A stretch of DNA of 64,000 nucleotides from Natrarchaeobius halalkaliphilus (GTDB lineage Archaea > Halobacteriota > Halobacteria > Halobacteriales > Natrialbaceae), in contig NZ_REFY01000003.1 in the NCBI RefSeq assembly GCF_003841485.1, positions 558,001-622,000 on the forward strand, written 5' to 3'. The notes beneath the pieces are model-generated. The model worked only from the letters and a program-made list of their open reading frames with translations. It had not been told where the DNA came from and made no database searches. The translations under genes were made by a program, and so were the position numbers. Positions 26,314 through 34,737 of this stretch are shown here, piece by piece. Numbering within the stretch: position 1 is the stretch's first letter; each line of letters opens with the position of its first letter.

Positions 26314-27569
26314 ACCGTATCGACTTCCTGAAACTCCGCCGTCGTGGGCGTCCCTTCGATCCGATCGACGTCGAGATCGTTCAGCGCACGCTCTAGGTCG
26401 GACTCGTCTGCGATCGCATACACCTCACAGCCGAACTCGCGTCCGTCCGCGACGACGGCGGTATCGAAGACGAACGCGAACTCCTGATCGGCACCGAGTT
26501 TGACGATGACGGGATCGACGGCTGCGGCCCCGAAGTCGTGGATAAACTCCGGGGGCGAGTGGTCGATCGTCGTGTCCAGAACGTTCGCCCAACCGTCGAG
26601 GAATCCACTCGCCATGATGTTGCCGAGTTCCGTGATCGCGCTCGTTCCCATCTCGCCAAAGCCGTCCTCGTCGATGGATGCAGGAACCATCGCGTCGACG
26701 ATTTCCCGGGCCGACTCTTCGTCGAACAAAAAGAGCAGGTAGCCACTGGGAACGCCCTCGAACTCGAAGGCGACGCTGACCAGCTTCTCGGGTGGCACCT
26801 GCTCGGGTATCGTCTCGAGTGAAACGAAGTTGAGCCGACGGATCTCGACGCTCGTCTCGATACCTGTGAGTGTCGTGGCAGTCTTTGCGATCTCCTCTGC
26901 ACCGCGTTCTGCCATTCGATCGAACCCATCGAGTTTGTCGTACTCGATTCCGTCGCTCGTTCGCAACCGCTCGAGTAGCCGTGCCATCGACGATCGTTTC
27001 GGAAAGAGGTAGTGACTGAAGCTGATTTCGGTGTCGACGGCCTCGATCGTGCTCTGAAAGAGCAACGCGAGGTCGTCGTCGGTGGGAGCCTCCGCAACGT
27101 CGTCGAAGAGGAGTGCAGCCGACTCCCCCTCGACGAACTCGGGCGTCGAAACGTCGATAACCGTCTCGAGGACGTCGGCCCAGCCGTCGATAAAGCCGCT
27201 GTTCATGATGTGGCCGACTTCGGTGGTTGCGCTCTTTTCCATGCGGGAAAACTCCCCGGGATCGATGTCGAGGTCCGAATCGGGCTCTGCCTCCTCGAGG
27301 AGGGTTTCGACGATTCGGATCACGTTATCGCGATCGAAGACGATCAGTGAATAGCCCTCGATCGCCCCGGAGAGTTCGACTCGAACGCCGACGTTCGTCT
27401 CCGACTCCGCGAAGTCCCGACGGATTTCGCGTCTGCGCATGAAGTTGAGCTTCGTCACGCCGACTCGAGTCTCGACGCCGGTCATGTGAGTCAGCCGGCC
27501 CGCAGCGAGTCCCGCGCCTTCTCGTGCCATTCGGTGGAACGTGCCGAGGGCGTTTACGTCGAGTCTCAT
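26310..27569 (-). CDS. cheC: Two-domain CheC-type phosphatase with one degenerate site
   Basis: The 419-residue protein is a tandem CheC. CheC-family phosphatases dephosphorylate CheY-P with the motif [D/S]-x3-E-x2-N-x22-P. In the second half (about residues 305-335) the motif is intact: SAITELGN, then 22 residues to Pro. In the first half (about 110-140) it reads SATTEVGH, so the catalytic Asn is replaced by His. One active and one altered half suggests a scaffold or regulatory role for the first. The gene overlaps cheD and the single-domain cheC by four bases on each side. Confidence 0.88.
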   Translation of the reverse strand: MRLDVNALGTFHRMAREGAGLAAGRLTHMTGVETRVGVTKLNFMRRREIRRDFAESETNVGVRVELSGAIEGYSLIVFDRDNVIRIVETLLEEAEPDSDLDIDPGEFSRMEKSATTEVGHIMNSGFIDGWADVLETVIDVSTPEFVEGESAALLFDDVAEAPTDDDLALLFQSTIEAVDTEISFSHYLFPKRSSMARLLERLRTSDGIEYDKLDGFDRMAERGAEEIAKTATTLTGIETSVEIRRLNFVSLETIPEQVPPEKLVSVAFEFEGVPSGYLLFLFDEESAREIVDAMVPASIDEDGFGEMGTSAITELGNIMASGFLDGWANVLDTTIDHSPPEFIHDFGAAAVDPVIVKLGADQEFAFVFDTAVVADGREFGCEVYAIADESDLERALNDLDVDRIEGTPTTAEFQEVDTV

Positions 27570-28171
27570 GCGGTTTGAACGTCGATTCCGTTGACCATTT
27601 CGACGAACTCCTCGAGGTCGGGAAACGCATATATTTCGGCTTCGATCTGATAGCTCGGGACCGTGAGATCCGAATCGAAAAGGAGGGCGAGATCGTCGCC
27701 GCCGAGTGCAGCGGTTCGGGTGACGATATCACCCCCTGGCGCGTAGACGAGTTGAGGGGCTGCGATATCGATTACCCGCCCCAGCACGTCGGCCCAGCCG
27801 TCGATGAAACCGCTCGCCATCATGTTCCCCATCTCTTCGACGGCACTTCTGGCCATTTTTCCGGAGACGTCGGACATGTCGTCGACGACATCGCTCAGCA
27901 TGATCGCCGTGATTTTCTTGGCGCTTGCCTCGGGAAACAGGACGAGGATGTGACCGTGTGGCGGGTCGAGTAACCGAACCCGGACGCCGACTCGCTTGCC
28001 GGGCTCGAGTTGGGTCTCGATATCGTCGATATCGATGAAGTTGGTCTTGGTCACGTCCATCTGGGCGTTTTCGCCAGTCAGTTTGCCCATGTTTTCAGCG
28101 ACGCCGTTCGTCCCGACTTTCGCCATCTCGTTGATGAAACTCAGCTTCCGAATGTCGACCATCAACGTCAT
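27566..28171 (-). CDS. cheC: CheC-type CheY-P phosphatase, single domain
   Basis: The 201-residue protein has one CheC domain with an intact catalytic motif: SAVEEMGN followed by exactly 22 residues and Pro (residues about 110-140). It should remove phosphate from CheY and interact with CheD. Start choice: GGAGGT lies five bases before the ATG at 28171, a strong Shine-Dalgarno site, so the first methionine is used and not the one three codons later. It follows cheA after an 88-base gap, and its own Shine-Dalgarno site may reset translation there. Confidence 0.9.
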   Translation of the reverse strand: MTLMVDIRKLSFINEMAKVGTNGVAENMGKLTGENAQMDVTKTNFIDIDDIETQLEPGKRVGVRVRLLDPPHGHILVLFPEASAKKITAIMLSDVVDDMSDVSGKMARSAVEEMGNMMASGFIDGWADVLGRVIDIAAPQLVYAPGGDIVTRTAALGGDDLALLFDSDLTVPSYQIEAEIYAFPDLEEFVEMVNGIDVQTA

Positions 28172-28259
28172 TGGAACCTCCGCGTTCCGCTTCGTCGATG
28201 CTCGTGACGTCGTGTGCAGTTACCGTCGTGACCGTCTTCGTGCTGATATTCGTATTCAA

Positions 28260-31200
28260 TCATAGCGTTGTTACGTCGATAATGTTGACTACTTTTCCTC
28301 GACCCCGAACTGTTGCCCCGCTGAGACCGGGAATGTCGCTCATGAACCCATCGAACGGTTTGACGACGACTTCCTGTTGGCCGTGGACGCGATCACAGCG
28401 AACGGCGATCGGCCGAACGCTATCGCGAATGCGAACGGCGACTCCGTCTTTCGCGACGGTTTCGATCCGACCGTCCTCGGCATCGCCGCTACGCCCGCTC
28501 TCGCCGCCAGATCCTCGTTCCGACACACCCAGTGCGTCGACGAGATCGACGACGGGGTACGTCTGATCGTCGACGGGGAGAATCGATCCGTCGGCTCCCG
28601 TCTCGATCGGTCGTGCCGACTCGACGGCGTGGACGGCATCGGTCGGAATACCGAACTCCTCGTCGCCACACTGGATGAACAGGACGTCGTCGATCGCGAT
28701 CGACACGGGAAGGGTCATCGTAACCGTCGTTCCCTCGTCCGGTGAACTCGCGATCGAGACGGTTCCGTCCATCTCTTCGATCGTTCGCTTGACGACGTCC
28801 ATTCCGACGCCGCGGCCGCTCACATCGGTCACCTCCGTTGCCGTCGAAAATCCCGGCTCGAAGATGAGCTGTGCAACCTCGTCGTCGTCGAGCGCCGTGG
28901 CTTCGTCCTCCGTGAGGACGGACGCATCGATCGCTTCCGATCGCAGTCGATCGAGATCGAGTCCACTTCCGTCGTCGGAGACCTCGATTTTCACTTGATT
29001 TCGTGAACGCGTCGCGGAAACCTCGACCGAGCCGTCCGCCTGCTTCTCGATCGCCTCCCGTTCCGATGGCGCCTCGATTCCGTGATCGACGGCGTTACGG
29101 ACGAGATGGATCAACGGATCTCGAATTCTGCCGAGGACGCTGCGATCGAGTTCGACGTCGGTTCCGTTCGTCTCGAAGTCGACCTCCTTGCCCTGATCGC
29201 GAGCGATGTCGCGGACGACCCGTGGCAACCGATTTACGACGGTCTCGAGTGGGACGAGACGGACGTCCATCACCGTCTCCTGAAGCTCGGTCGTCAACGC
29301 CTCGAGGTCGTCGAGTTCGTCCTCGATCGCCTGAAAACCTCGGTCGGACTCGACTTCGTGTCGAAGCCGAACGCGACTCGTGACGAGGCCTTCGACGAGC
29401 GTCGACAGCTGCTCGACCCGGTCGGTATCGACCCGAACGGACTGGATCTCCTCGTCGTCGTCAGTTTCCGGTCGACCCGATCGTTCCGGAACCGTGATGT
29501 CGGGGATCTCGAGGTCGGGTTCGTTGTACACCCGCTCGACGTGTTCGTCGTCGACGTCCGCCGACTCGCTGTCGTCCGTCTCGGCGGTCGATCCCTGATT
29601 TCCTGCCGTACGGAACGCCTCGTCGATCCCGACGCCGAAATCGCTGTCGTCGAACGCGTCGTCCCCGAACGCCTCCTCGAACGAGTCCGATTCGTCGTCG
29701 ACGAGATCGCTCGGATCTACCGACTCCGTGCCGTCATCGACGTCAGACACGAATTCGTCGGGCTCGCTCGAGTCCGACTCCTCGTCGGTTCCGACCGTCG
29801 AAGTTGATTCGAGCTCGTCGTTCGATGGGGCGGAAAATCCGTCGTCGGATACGCTCTCTCCAAACTCGGCGTCTTCGCTCTGGGTCCAGTCGGCCGTTTC
29901 ATCGTCGAACCCGCTTTCCTGGGGATCGTCGACCGGTGAAACGGTCGTCTCGGAGTCCCGCTCGAACTCGTCGAAAGAGATCTCGGTCGCAGGATCGGGC
30001 TCGGACGCGGCGGACGCTGTTGGTTCATCCGATTCGTCGTGGCCCTCCTCGAGACGATCGTCCGCCGAATCGGCCAACGGATCGTCATCGGATCCGGCGT
30101 CGGTCGCTTCGTCGTCGAAAAACGAGTTGTCCTCGTCGATGTCGACACTGCCGAAGCCGTCGTCGGTTGTGCCATCGTCAGCGGTCACCCGATCGTCGGC
30201 ACCGGCGTCGTCGACTACTGGTTTGTCGTCATCGCCGTCGTCGACTACTGCTCCGTCTGTGCCGTCCTGTACATCCTCACCGACGGCCTCGAGGCCTCCG
30301 TCGGCTTCGTCGGCCGCATCGTCCTCCCCGAACTCATCACCGAGGAGTTCGTCCATGCTGACTTCCTCTTCGTCGTCGAACTCGTCGAACTCGAGTTCAT
30401 CCAGTTCCGCTTGAAGTTCGTCGAACCCGACGGTCTCGACTTCGTCTTTGAGTTCTTCGAAGACCGAACCGGCGTCCTCGACGTCGTCATCGGTCGAGAC
30501 GCCATCGTCCGTGGCGTCGGTGGCTGTTCCGGCGGCGTTCGTCTCACTTCCGCCGGCGGACGCGACATCCGATTCGGTTCCCGGTTCAGGTGACTCGACC
30601 GGGACCTGTTCCGACGGCTCGTCGGCCACAGTCGCCTCGAAAAGGTCGTCGAAGGAACCAGCGTCACCCATCTCGTCGAAGACGTCGAGATCGTCGTCAG
30701 CTTCGACCTCCGTTACTTTCTCGTCGAGGTCGTCGAACTCGTCGAACTCCTCGAGGAGGTCATCGATCTCGAGCGCTCTGGCTTCGTCGGCGGAAATCGA
30801 GGCAGCGTCGACGTCTTCTGCGAGGGTTCCCGCTTCGATCGGGGAACCGGAGACGTCCGTGTCGACGTCGGAGTCGAACCGTCCCGTCACCTCGACGATC
30901 TCGACGTCCGAAACTCGTTCGATCGGTTCCAGTCCGGATACGATGGCGGTTTCGTCCACCGCACAGCCGAAGACGGCATCGAACGTCCGATTTGCGGGAC
31001 CGTCATCGATCCGCTCGCGAGACGGTACCGTTCCGATCAGATCGAACGCGTCGGTCAGTGCGTCGACGACCAGCCCTCCGCTCGAGCAGTCGCCGTCGTC
31101 GTTCAGTTCCGTGACCGCGATCCGTGCGAGATAGGCGTCGTGGCTGTCGTCTGCCGGTGGGTCGAATCGAGACAGTATGGACTCGATCTCGTCGTCCGAC

Positions 31201-31595
31201 GGCTTCTCGACTGACGTGATCGATTCGGCCTCGAGGTACGTTCGAAGCGCGGAGATCGTGGGGGACGGATCCGTCTCGACCGCGTCGTCGGCCTCGAGTT
31301 CGTCGACGATCGTCTCGAGTTCGTCGACGGCGTCGAAAACGTCGTCCATCAGCTCGGCCGTGACGTCGATTCGGTTCGATCGGACTCCCTCGAGGACGTC
31401 TTCGATCGCGTGAGCGAGGTCGCTCGCCGCCTCGAGTCCCGCCGCCCCACAGTTGCCTTTCAGCGTGTGGGCGATCCGAAAGATCTCCTCGACCGTCTCG
31501 TCGTCGGGCGCTCGCTCGAGCGTCAACAGGGCGTTGTTGAGCTCCGTAATCCGTTCGCGACTCTCTCGAACGAAGTCAGACGGATACTCAGTCAC
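28260..31595 (-). CDS. cheA: Chemotaxis histidine kinase CheA with very long acidic linker
   Basis: CheA autophosphorylates in response to receptors and passes phosphate to CheY and CheB. The 1111-residue protein has a P1 Hpt domain (phosphoacceptor His43 in FRIAHTLKGNCG), a P2-like segment around 150-235, then about 480 residues (240-720) of Asp/Glu-rich, low-complexity linker, a dimerisation region, the ATPase domain (HLVRNAVDHGIEAPSER, DDGSGLDLDRLR, GRGVGMDVV) and a C-terminal CheW-like domain from about 965. The start is the GTG at 31595, which overlaps the cheB stop (GTGACTGA); the P1 helix starts within ten residues of it. Confidence 0.93.
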   Translation of the reverse strand: MTEYPSDFVRESRERITELNNALLTLERAPDDETVEEIFRIAHTLKGNCGAAGLEAASDLAHAIEDVLEGVRSNRIDVTAELMDDVFDAVDELETIVDELEADDAVETDPSPTISALRTYLEAESITSVEKPSDDEIESILSRFDPPADDSHDAYLARIAVTELNDDGDCSSGGLVVDALTDAFDLIGTVPSRERIDDGPANRTFDAVFGCAVDETAIVSGLEPIERVSDVEIVEVTGRFDSDVDTDVSGSPIEAGTLAEDVDAASISADEARALEIDDLLEEFDEFDDLDEKVTEVEADDDLDVFDEMGDAGSFDDLFEATVADEPSEQVPVESPEPGTESDVASAGGSETNAAGTATDATDDGVSTDDDVEDAGSVFEELKDEVETVGFDELQAELDELEFDEFDDEEEVSMDELLGDEFGEDDAADEADGGLEAVGEDVQDGTDGAVVDDGDDDKPVVDDAGADDRVTADDGTTDDGFGSVDIDEDNSFFDDEATDAGSDDDPLADSADDRLEEGHDESDEPTASAASEPDPATEISFDEFERDSETTVSPVDDPQESGFDDETADWTQSEDAEFGESVSDDGFSAPSNDELESTSTVGTDEESDSSEPDEFVSDVDDGTESVDPSDLVDDESDSFEEAFGDDAFDDSDFGVGIDEAFRTAGNQGSTAETDDSESADVDDEHVERVYNEPDLEIPDITVPERSGRPETDDDEEIQSVRVDTDRVEQLSTLVEGLVTSRVRLRHEVESDRGFQAIEDELDDLEALTTELQETVMDVRLVPLETVVNRLPRVVRDIARDQGKEVDFETNGTDVELDRSVLGRIRDPLIHLVRNAVDHGIEAPSEREAIEKQADGSVEVSATRSRNQVKIEVSDDGSGLDLDRLRSEAIDASVLTEDEATALDDDEVAQLIFEPGFSTATEVTDVSGRGVGMDVVKRTIEEMDGTVSIASSPDEGTTVTMTLPVSIAIDDVLFIQCGDEEFGIPTDAVHAVESARPIETGADGSILPVDDQTYPVVDLVDALGVSERGSGGESGRSGDAEDGRIETVAKDGVAVRIRDSVRPIAVRCDRVHGQQEVVVKPFDGFMSDIPGLSGATVRGRGKVVNIIDVTTL

Positions 31596-32778
31596 GATGC
31601 TCACCCGTACAGGTCTCGACGATCTCATCAGCGATGTCGGGTTCGGCCGCGACCCGATCGACGCATCCGGTCTGGATCGCCCGTGCGGGGATACCGAAGA
31701 CGGGACTCGTCGCCTCGTCCTGTGCGATCGTCGCCCCGCCGGCGTCGCTGATCGCCTCGATACCGGCCGCACCGTCGCTTCCCATTCCGGTCAGAACGAC
31801 GCCGCAGATGGGGTCGGTGACGTGCTCTGCGACGCTTTCCATCGTGACGTCGATCGACGGGCGAACGCCGTTGACGGGATCGCCGTCATCGAGTCGGACC
31901 CGGAGAGAACCGCCGACGTTGGCCGTCACCACCAGGTGTTCTCCTCCGGGTGCGACCACGATCTCTCCAGGGTCGATCCGCTCGTCGTGACCGGCCTCGC
32001 GGACGTCGTATGCGGTTCGCCCATCGAGGCGCTCTGCGAACCGCCTGGTGAACTCGGCCGGCATGTGCTGAACCACGAGACCGGTCGCCTCGAGCGACCT
32101 CGGGAGCCGTTCGAGCAGGCGTTCGACGATCTTCGGACCGCCGGTCGACGCACCGATCACGATGGTCGGATCCGCGAGGCAGTCATCGAATTCGACGCGA
32201 CTCGAGTGCGGATCAGCCAACCGATCGGGTCCCGGTTTGCCGGCGGCCGGGGTGGCCGATCGCAGCTTCGCGGACGATCCGAGAGCCGGTCCCGAAGACG
32301 ACGAGGGCTCAAAGGAAGGTTGTGAGGCTCGGACCGCTCGAACCGACCGAGCGGCCGAGGCCGTGTGGGCGACTGCGAGCGACGAGACGTCGGCATCAGC
32401 GAGGCTGTCGACGGTTTCGATGAGGTCTTCGATCAGGTGGGCGACGTTCCGCGAGCTCGATCCGTCGGGTTTCGTGAGGAAGTCGACGGCCCCGCTATCG
32501 AGCGCCTCGAGGGTTGCGTCGGTTCCCTCGTCCGTGTACGCGCTGAGCATGAGAATCGGGATCGGGTCGGTCGTCATAATCCGTTCGACGGCTTCGATGC
32601 CGTCCATAACAGGCATCTGGACGTCCATCGTTACGACATCCGGTTCGAACGCCTGGACCGCCTCGAGAGAATCAGCGCCGTTTTCGGCCGTTTCGACCTC
32701 GTATCCGGCGCGAGAGAGTGCGTTGCCGATAACCGTCCGCATGAACCGTGAATCATCGACAACGAGTACTCGCGTCAT
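31588..32778 (-). CDS. cheB: Chemotaxis response regulator protein-glutamate methylesterase CheB
   Basis: CheB removes receptor methyl groups once phosphorylated by CheA. The 396-residue protein has an N-terminal receiver domain with phosphoacceptor Asp52 (VTMDVQMPVMDG) and a C-terminal methylesterase domain with the catalytic Ser in VIGASTGGPK, His in VVQHMPAEFT and Asp in GMGSDGAAG. The linker (about 145-210) is Ser/Ala-rich. The ATG at 32778 overlaps the cheY stop by four bases. The partner methyltransferase CheR is not in this window. Confidence 0.95.
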   Translation of the reverse strand: MTRVLVVDDSRFMRTVIGNALSRAGYEVETAENGADSLEAVQAFEPDVVTMDVQMPVMDGIEAVERIMTTDPIPILMLSAYTDEGTDATLEALDSGAVDFLTKPDGSSSRNVAHLIEDLIETVDSLADADVSSLAVAHTASAARSVRAVRASQPSFEPSSSSGPALGSSAKLRSATPAAGKPGPDRLADPHSSRVEFDDCLADPTIVIGASTGGPKIVERLLERLPRSLEATGLVVQHMPAEFTRRFAERLDGRTAYDVREAGHDERIDPGEIVVAPGGEHLVVTANVGGSLRVRLDDGDPVNGVRPSIDVTMESVAEHVTDPICGVVLTGMGSDGAAGIEAISDAGGATIAQDEATSPVFGIPARAIQTGCVDRVAAEPDIADEIVETCTGEHRD

Positions 32779-33137
32779 GCCGCGGCGACGTCCGTGAGTG
32801 CCTTTTTTACGCTCGGTTCTTCGAAGGGTTTCGTGACGTAGCCGTCGGCACCGGCTTTGACGGCGAGTTTCATCTTCTCTCGCTGACCGACGCTCGTACA
32901 CATAATCACGCGAGCGCTCGGGTCGATCTTCTTGATCGCGGCTGTCGCTTTAATTCCGTTACACTTCGGCATCACGATGTCCATCATGACGATATCGGGA
33001 TCGTGTTCTTTGTACAGTTTGACCGCCTCGGCACCGTTCGTCGCCTCTCCGATGATGCGGTAATCCTGCTCTAAGATTTGCTCGAGCAGATTTCTCATAA
33101 AATGAGAGTCGTCTACGATAAGGACCCCTGTCGACAT
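32775..33137 (-). CDS. cheY: Chemotaxis response regulator CheY
   Basis: CheY carries the signal from CheA to the motor. The 120-residue protein is a single receiver domain with the acidic pocket Asp9/Asp10, phosphoacceptor Asp53 (MMDIVMPKCNG), Thr86-region TSVG and Lys in VTKPFEE. It is the first gene of the operon cheY-cheB-cheA-cheC-cheC-cheD. A TATA box at 33175-33181 and a GGTGA Shine-Dalgarno site eight bases before the ATG give a short leader. The 18-bp palindrome shared with pilB sits immediately upstream of this TATA box. Confidence 0.95.
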   Translation of the reverse strand: MSTGVLIVDDSHFMRNLLEQILEQDYRIIGEATNGAEAVKLYKEHDPDIVMMDIVMPKCNGIKATAAIKKIDPSARVIMCTSVGQREKMKLAVKAGADGYVTKPFEEPSVKKALTDVAAA

Positions 33138-33174
33138 TTACTAGTTCACCAAATGATTGTAGAAATAGAACTAC

Positions 33175-33181
33175 TATAAAT
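33175..33181 (-). promoter_or_regulatory. TATA box of the cheYBA operon
   Basis: On the minus strand the sequence is ATTTATAG, centred 41 nt before the cheY ATG, which predicts a leader of about 15 nt with a GGTGA ribosome-binding site. It starts 11 bases after the palindrome at 33193-33210. Confidence 0.65.
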
Positions 33182-33192
33182 GCTGTCTCTCG

Positions 33193-33210
33193 ATTATCAA
33201 CCGTGATAAT
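33193..33210. promoter_or_regulatory. 18-bp palindrome upstream of cheY (putative operator)
   Basis: The sequence is ATTATCA-ACCG-TGATAAT, with the same perfect seven-base arms and four-base spacing as at 15480-15497. It ends 11 bases from the cheY TATA box, where an archaeal activator would sit next to the B-recognition element, or a repressor could block TFB. Confidence 0.72.
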
Positions 33211-33317
33211 GCATGGATATCGGCGGTTCCTCGGCTCCGCTGGATTCCGTGACGAGTCGACGAGCGCATCCGGTCGTGACGGATTTAAACGCGATCCCAC
33301 GCGATTTTCCCGTCGGC

Positions 33318-34094
33318 TTAATCGGCAGAGATGGGATGGCCGGACGCCAGTAGAACGTCTTCGACGCTGACGAGCGGAACGACGTCGACGACGACGCGCC
33401 GCTGTGACCGTTCGCCACTCCCCGTCGAAATTCGCTTATCGCCGTTGGACTCGACGAGCTCGGAGTCCGACGCGGCGTCACTCGAGGTCGGACGGTCGAG
33501 CGCGGTCGAACCGCGTTCCGATCGGTTCGTTCCGTCGGCCGCCTCGAGGGTGACCTCGGTCGGAGAACGCTTGCCTTCCTGGGGTATCGATTGGCGCTCG
33601 CGTTCGATGAGCGCCTCGACGAGTGGATGCTCGAGGGCGTCACCGGAGTACTCGAGCACGTCGGTGTCGGCAGCGTCGGTGATGTCGTCGTCGGATACCG
33701 TGTCGATACCGAGGACTTCGCTGACCCGGATCGCGGCGGGCTGCTCGTCGGCTGGCGGGTCGAATACGAGTAGCTGATTCGCGTCGGGATGGCCGTCGTC
33801 ACTCGGGAAATATGCCGTCAAATCAATCACCGCGGTCACCTCCCCCCGAAGATCAGTCAGCCCCTCGATCGCTTTCGGTGCCCGCGGTACTCGCGTGAAA
33901 TCGGACGGAACGTCCGCGATCGTTCTGACGACATCGACTGGCACGGCGAGCTGGTGGGTGCCGATTTCGAACCGGACGACGCGGAGGGCCGCTTCGGATT
34001 CGTCCAGAGACTCTCGACGACGGTCGTCGTCCGCCTCGTCGATATCGATTCCAGGCAGCTTTTCGGGGAGATCCGGGGCCATCTTCGTACGCAT
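33318..34094 (-). CDS. cheW: Chemotaxis coupling protein CheW with disordered insert
   Basis: CheW couples receptors to CheA. The 258-residue protein begins the CheW fold at about residue 36 (LRVVRFEIGTHQLAVPVDVVRTI), with RAPKAIEGLTDLRGEVTAVIDL as the signature segment. Between about 165 and 235 there is a long acidic, Ser/Thr-rich insert before the closing VVVDVVPLVSVEDVLLASG. Typical CheW has about 150 residues, so the insert is unusual. It is 180 bases upstream of cheY on the same strand and divergent from a second cheW. ATG 34082, four codons later, is an alternative start that fits the TATA distance better. Confidence 0.86.
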   Translation of the reverse strand: MRTKMAPDLPEKLPGIDIDEADDDRRRESLDESEAALRVVRFEIGTHQLAVPVDVVRTIADVPSDFTRVPRAPKAIEGLTDLRGEVTAVIDLTAYFPSDDGHPDANQLLVFDPPADEQPAAIRVSEVLGIDTVSDDDITDAADTDVLEYSGDALEHPLVEALIERERQSIPQEGKRSPTEVTLEAADGTNRSERGSTALDRPTSSDAASDSELVESNGDKRISTGSGERSQRRVVVDVVPLVSVEDVLLASGHPISAD

Positions 34095-34097
34095 CTA

Positions 34098-34116
34098 TTT
34101 TATTCCACAAATAAAA
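34098..34116. promoter_or_regulatory. AT-rich inverted repeat in the divergent cheW promoter
   Basis: TTTTATT and AATAAAA form a perfect seven-base inverted repeat around CCACA. On the minus strand this supplies the TATA element of the large cheW gene (start 34094 or 34082). It may be just two overlapping TATA-like elements rather than a protein site. Confidence 0.45.
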
Positions 34117-34168
34117 CATTGACTGCTGGCTGGATCTCGCGAATTCCGAACCGTCGGACACCACAATA

Positions 34169-34176
34169 GATATAAG
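34169..34176 (+). promoter_or_regulatory. TATA box of the second cheW gene
   Basis: GATATAAG is centred 30 nt before the ATG at 34203, which fits a leaderless or nearly leaderless transcript on the plus strand. Confidence 0.55.
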
Positions 34177-34202
34177 AGGATGACTTATTTCCACTGGAAA
34201 CG

Positions 34203-34655
34203 ATGTCGTCGCCCTCCAGTCGTGACGAGCGAGCCGCCGAATCCGATCGGATAACCGTCCTTCCGTTCTCACTCGGTGGAACGCGGTACTGTGTCCGGGT
34301 TGACGCGATCGAATCAGTCGTCGGCGTCGCCAAAGCGGGATTGCTCGAGAACGCAGCGGACCCGTGGGCTGCGGGCTCGACCGCCGTCGACGGGACGCGG
34401 GTTCGCGTCGTCGACCTCCTGCGGGTGATCGAACCCGCGCGTTCACGAACTGACGATCCGACGCTCCTGGTCTGTCGAGAAACGGATGAACGCGGAGCCC
34501 ACTACGGGTGGGTCGTCGGCACCGTCGACAGCACGGAAACCGTCCGTACTGACGACGTGGTGACCGCGAGCGCGAGCGCACAGTTCATCGAGGGTCGGAT
34601 CGAACGTCCGGACGGAGCGGTGATCTGGCTCAACGACCGGGAGATAAACGGCTAA
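34203..34655 (+). CDS. cheW: CheW-like chemotaxis coupling protein, short
   Basis: The 150-residue protein is a single CheW domain: ITVLPFSLGGTRYCVRVDAIESVVGV at the N-terminus, then the shortened SIG of TAVDGTRVRVVDLLRV and VVGTVDSTETVRTDDV. It is more divergent than the neighbouring CheW; the canonical 'R-G-x-x-I-P-V-x-D-L' is reduced to D-G-T-R-V-R-V-V-D-L. Two CheW proteins may serve different receptor sets. It is divergent from the large cheW with a 108-base shared promoter region. Confidence 0.8.
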   Translation: MSSPSSRDERAAESDRITVLPFSLGGTRYCVRVDAIESVVGVAKAGLLENAADPWAAGSTAVDGTRVRVVDLLRVIEPARSRTDDPTLLVCRETDERGAHYGWVVGTVDSTETVRTDDVVTASASAQFIEGRIERPDGAVIWLNDREING

Positions 34656-34737
34656 CGAGTCCCCTGTGGCGGGTCAGCTCCGTTATTCCGTCGGCGGAGC
34701 CGAACATTTACCACGTCGTATCCTGTGTGATAACCGT

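Noticed and set aside
28377-31751. Many long plus-strand frames opposite cheA, rich in Ser and Arg
   Set aside because: They are antisense shadows produced by the G+C-rich third positions of the acidic cheA linker; none matches a family or has a promoter.
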